64,000 bases of DNA from JACCZX01 sp038216465 (GTDB lineage: Bacteria; Pseudomonadota; Gammaproteobacteria; Burkholderiales; Burkholderiaceae_F). This document shows positions 61,940 to 64,000 of the stretch, piece by piece (the stretch's first letter is position 1; each line of letters starts with the position of its first letter). The notes under the pieces are model-generated. The model saw only the letters and a program-made list of their open reading frames with translations. It did no database searches and was not told where the DNA came from. Made by a program: the position numbers and the translations under genes. Where the stretch lies: the NCBI GenBank assembly GCA_038216465.1, contig JBBQQC010000013.1, positions 27,618-91,617 on the forward strand. Reading direction: 5' to 3'.

Positions 61940-64000
61940 ATGGCCGAAAAACACGATCCAAATCAGTTGGTGGGAGCCGCGCCCGACATCGCGCCGCTGG
62001 CTTGGGTCATCGATGAGATTCGAAATTCTCTGACCGATGCGGTCAACGGCTTGAAGGCGTTTGTCGCCAACAAGCAGGACGTCGACAGCGTGCGCAACGC
62101 GCGCAATCAGATTCATCAGGCGAACGGCGCGCTGCAACTGCTCGACTTGCGTGGTGTCGCGCTGGTGACCGAAGCGATCGAACATCTGACGCGGCGCTTC
62201 GAAGCCGATCCGAAGGAGTGCTCGCCGGCGCCGATTCGCACGATCGAAACCGCACTGTCGGCGGTGATGGCGTACCTGGAAGGTTTGTTGTCGGGCCGTC
62301 CGAATCAGCCGATCAAGTTGTACCCGTATTACCGCGACGTGCTGCAGCTCGATCAGGCTAACCGCGTGCATCCGGCCGACCTGGTATTTCCGGACCTGTC
62401 ACGTCGTCCCGCGTTTCATCAGATCGAAGCGCGCAATTTCACGCCGCGCCAGCTGCGCGATCGACGTGCCCGGTTCGAGCTGGGGTTGCTCGGCTTTCTG
62501 CGCAATTCCGACGACGCGGCGCCGCGCAAGCGCATGCGCGAGGCGCTGTCGGACCTCGAACACATGCCGCAGCGCGGATTGGCACGCAGCTTTTGGTGGA
62601 TAGCGCGCGGATTGCTTGAAGCACTTGAAGCCGGCGCCGTGGCCGTCGATGTGGACCTTAAGCGCGTGCTGGCCCGCTTGAATCTGCAATTGCGGCGGAT
62701 GATCGAAGGTGGTGGCGCCGTCGCCGAGCGCCTGATGGTCGACACGCTGTATTACGTGGGCCGCGCTGAAGGCTCGTTACCGCGGGTGGCCGAAGTCAAG
62801 CGTCTGTATGGACTCGACGCGCTGATCCCGGTGGATTTCGAGCGCGCCAGCCTGACCGCGCTCGATGCCGATGCGTTGCGCGCCTTGAAGGAAGCGCTGG
62901 TACAGGCCAAGCAGTTGTGGGGTCAAATCGTTGCCGGTGCGCCCGATACGTCCAAGTTCGAACACGAGATCGCGCTCGCGCGCGAGACCTCGCACAAGCT
63001 GCATGCGCGCCCGCTGGTGGCAACCATCGAGGCGATTGGACGCGTCACGCAGGGATTTGCGTCGCTCGCTGCGAATCTGCGTGAAGGAGTGGGACTCGAG
63101 ATCGCCTCGGCGCTGCTGTTTGTCGACCTCGGCGTCGAAGAGCTGCCGCAGATCGAATCCGAATACGAGGCGCGCGCACTGCAGGTGATCGACCGGCTCG
63201 GCAAGGCGCGCAATGGTCAGCCCTTACCGCAGGCCGGCCCCTGGATGTCCGAGCTGGCGCGGCGTGCGCAGGACCGGCTGACGATGGGAACGGTGGTTGC
63301 GGAAACTCAAGCAACGTTGCGCGACATCGAACAGCGGCTTGATAGATTCTTTCGTAATCCGCTCGAGCGCGCGGACCTGCCCGCTACAACGGCCATGTTC
63401 GATCAGGTCTGCGGAGTGTTGTCGCTGCTGGGTTACGACGAGCCGGTGGCTGCATTACGCAACGTGCAGACGTCGATTGCGCGCTTTTCGGACGCGACCG
63501 TGGCGCCGGAGCCCGACGAGTTCGGCCGCATTGCACAGAACCTCGGTGCGATCGGTTTCTTCGTGGAAAGCGTTGGCCAGGATCCGGACCGCCCGCGCGG
63601 CATGTTCCGCTACGACCCGGCGACCGGAATTTTCAGCGCCGATCTTGGACAGTTGCAGGGCACCGACACCGTCACCGCGCCGGCGGACGACGACTTCATC
63701 GCGCCGCGCACGGTCGATATCCGTCTACCCGCCCGGCGCGGCGACAACGTGGAGTCGGCCGCGCGCAAGACGCTGGAAGCTGCCCACGCGCAGGCGGTGC
63801 GGCTGGTGCGGATCGCGGGCGACGCGCGCGCGATCGAAGAGCTCGAGCGGTTGCTGCCGACCTTGGCTAACGAGGCCGATCTGCTCGACAACGAGCCGCT
63901 CAAACAAAACGCGGCGCGTGCCTCGCAGCTGCTGGAACAACTGAAGGAGACGCATCGGCGCGAAGACGCGGCCGAGCTCGAGCAGCTGCTCGCGCCGCTG
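61940..64000 (+). CDS. chpA: chemotaxis-type hybrid kinase ChpA (PilL), N-terminal part
   Basis: The frame is open from the ATG at 61940 to the right edge of the window (~687 residues). It starts 3 bp after the pilJ stop. An N-terminal Hpt-like helical domain contains H59 in QIHQANGALQLLDL, a good phosphotransfer site. Further helical Hpt-like segments follow (for example VFPDLSRRPAFHQIEARNF and FEHEIALARETSHKLHARP). Full-length ChpA proteins run past 1900 residues and end in kinase, CheW and receiver domains, which lie outside. It is the histidine kinase of the PilGHIJ pathway. Confidence 0.9.
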   Translation, partial: MAEKHDPNQLVGAAPDIAPLAWVIDEIRNSLTDAVNGLKAFVANKQDVDSVRNARNQIHQANGALQLLDLRGVALVTEAIEHLTRRFEADPKECSPAPIRTIETALSAVMAYLEGLLSGRPNQPIKLYPYYRDVLQLDQANRVHPADLVFPDLSRRPAFHQIEARNFTPRQLRDRRARFELGLLGFLRNSDDAAPRKRMREALSDLEHMPQRGLARSFWWIARGLLEALEAGAVAVDVDLKRVLARLNLQLRRMIEGGGAVAERLMVDTLYYVGRAEGSLPRVAEVKRLYGLDALIPVDFERASLTALDADALRALKEALVQAKQLWGQIVAGAPDTSKFEHEIALARETSHKLHARPLVATIEAIGRVTQGFASLAANLREGVGLEIASALLFVDLGVEELPQIESEYEARALQVIDRLGKARNGQPLPQAGPWMSELARRAQDRLTMGTVVAETQATLRDIEQRLDRFFRNPLERADLPATTAMFDQVCGVLSLLGYDEPVAALRNVQTSIARFSDATVAPEPDEFGRIAQNLGAIGFFVESVGQDPDRPRGMFRYDPATGIFSADLGQLQGTDTVTAPADDDFIAPRTVDIRLPARRGDNVESAARKTLEAAHAQAVRLVRIAGDARAIEELERLLPTLANEADLLDNEPLKQNAARASQLLEQLKETHRREDAAELEQLLAPL

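Overview
This window is chromosomal DNA from a betaproteobacterium, most likely Burkholderiales or a close relative. The evidence is high GC, two Burkholderiales-type trimeric porins, a Bug-family (TctC-like) solute receptor, Coq7-type ubiquinone hydroxylase, adjacent rplM-rpsI, erpA next to bactofilin, and a rubredoxin-pilGHIJ-chpA twitching cluster. No tRNA, rRNA, insertion sequence, prophage or CRISPR array was seen. Gene density is high, with many 1-8 bp overlaps, as expected of a free-living, metabolically versatile organism.

Layout. (1) 1-7185, minus strand: a tightly packed CoA-linked catabolic run (nitrilase-family hydrolase, MmgE/PrpD protein, acyl-CoA dehydrogenase, acyl-CoA ligase, enoyl-CoA hydratase, then a GST and an FAD oxidoreductase cut by the window edge). 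(2) 7209-13501: a glycine-betaine type ABC importer (receptor, two permeases, CBS-ATPase), a divergent betaine-homocysteine methyltransferase-like gene, a GFA-family protein and a GlxA/GbdR-type regulator. (3) 13520-16205: an aryl/acyl-CoA ligase and a Bug receptor. (4) 16271-19284: glpK-glpD. (5) 19340-22082: two porins. (6) 22213-24475: coq7, osmC, rplM-rpsI. (7) 24690-30272: DUF6776, bactofilin, erpA, anmK, a LytM/M23 endopeptidase and tyrS. (8) 30290-34965: desaturase, PEBP protein, phosphatase, glyA, nrdR, hsp20. (9) 35058-40522: ribD-ribE-ribB(X)-ribH-nusB-thiL-cinA. (10) 40519-48402: haloacetate dehalogenase-like hydrolase, secreted TPR-like protein, CBS/CorC membrane protein, pyrF, DMT exporter, M48 protease and DUF898 membrane protein. 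(11) 48516-50652: groEL-groES with CIRCE. (12) 50834-51529: a stand-alone Cas6e/CasE-like protein. (13) 51603-57827: dacB, peroxiredoxin-like protein, dsbD, hemL, thiE. (14) 57919-64000: rubredoxin, pilG, pilH, pilI, pilJ and the start of chpA.

The most unusual item is the orphan Cas6e-like gene beside groESL. It has its own terminator and a short structured upstream region, and no array or other cas gene is within reach. Other points worth following are an intrinsic terminator between two candidate promoters ahead of rplM, a symmetric terminator in the tyrS/M23 divergent spacer, heat-shock style promoters on hsp20 and groES, a RibB fusion whose GTP-cyclohydrolase half has lost its zinc cysteines, and a complete set of fluoroacetate-dehalogenase catalytic residues in an alpha/beta hydrolase.
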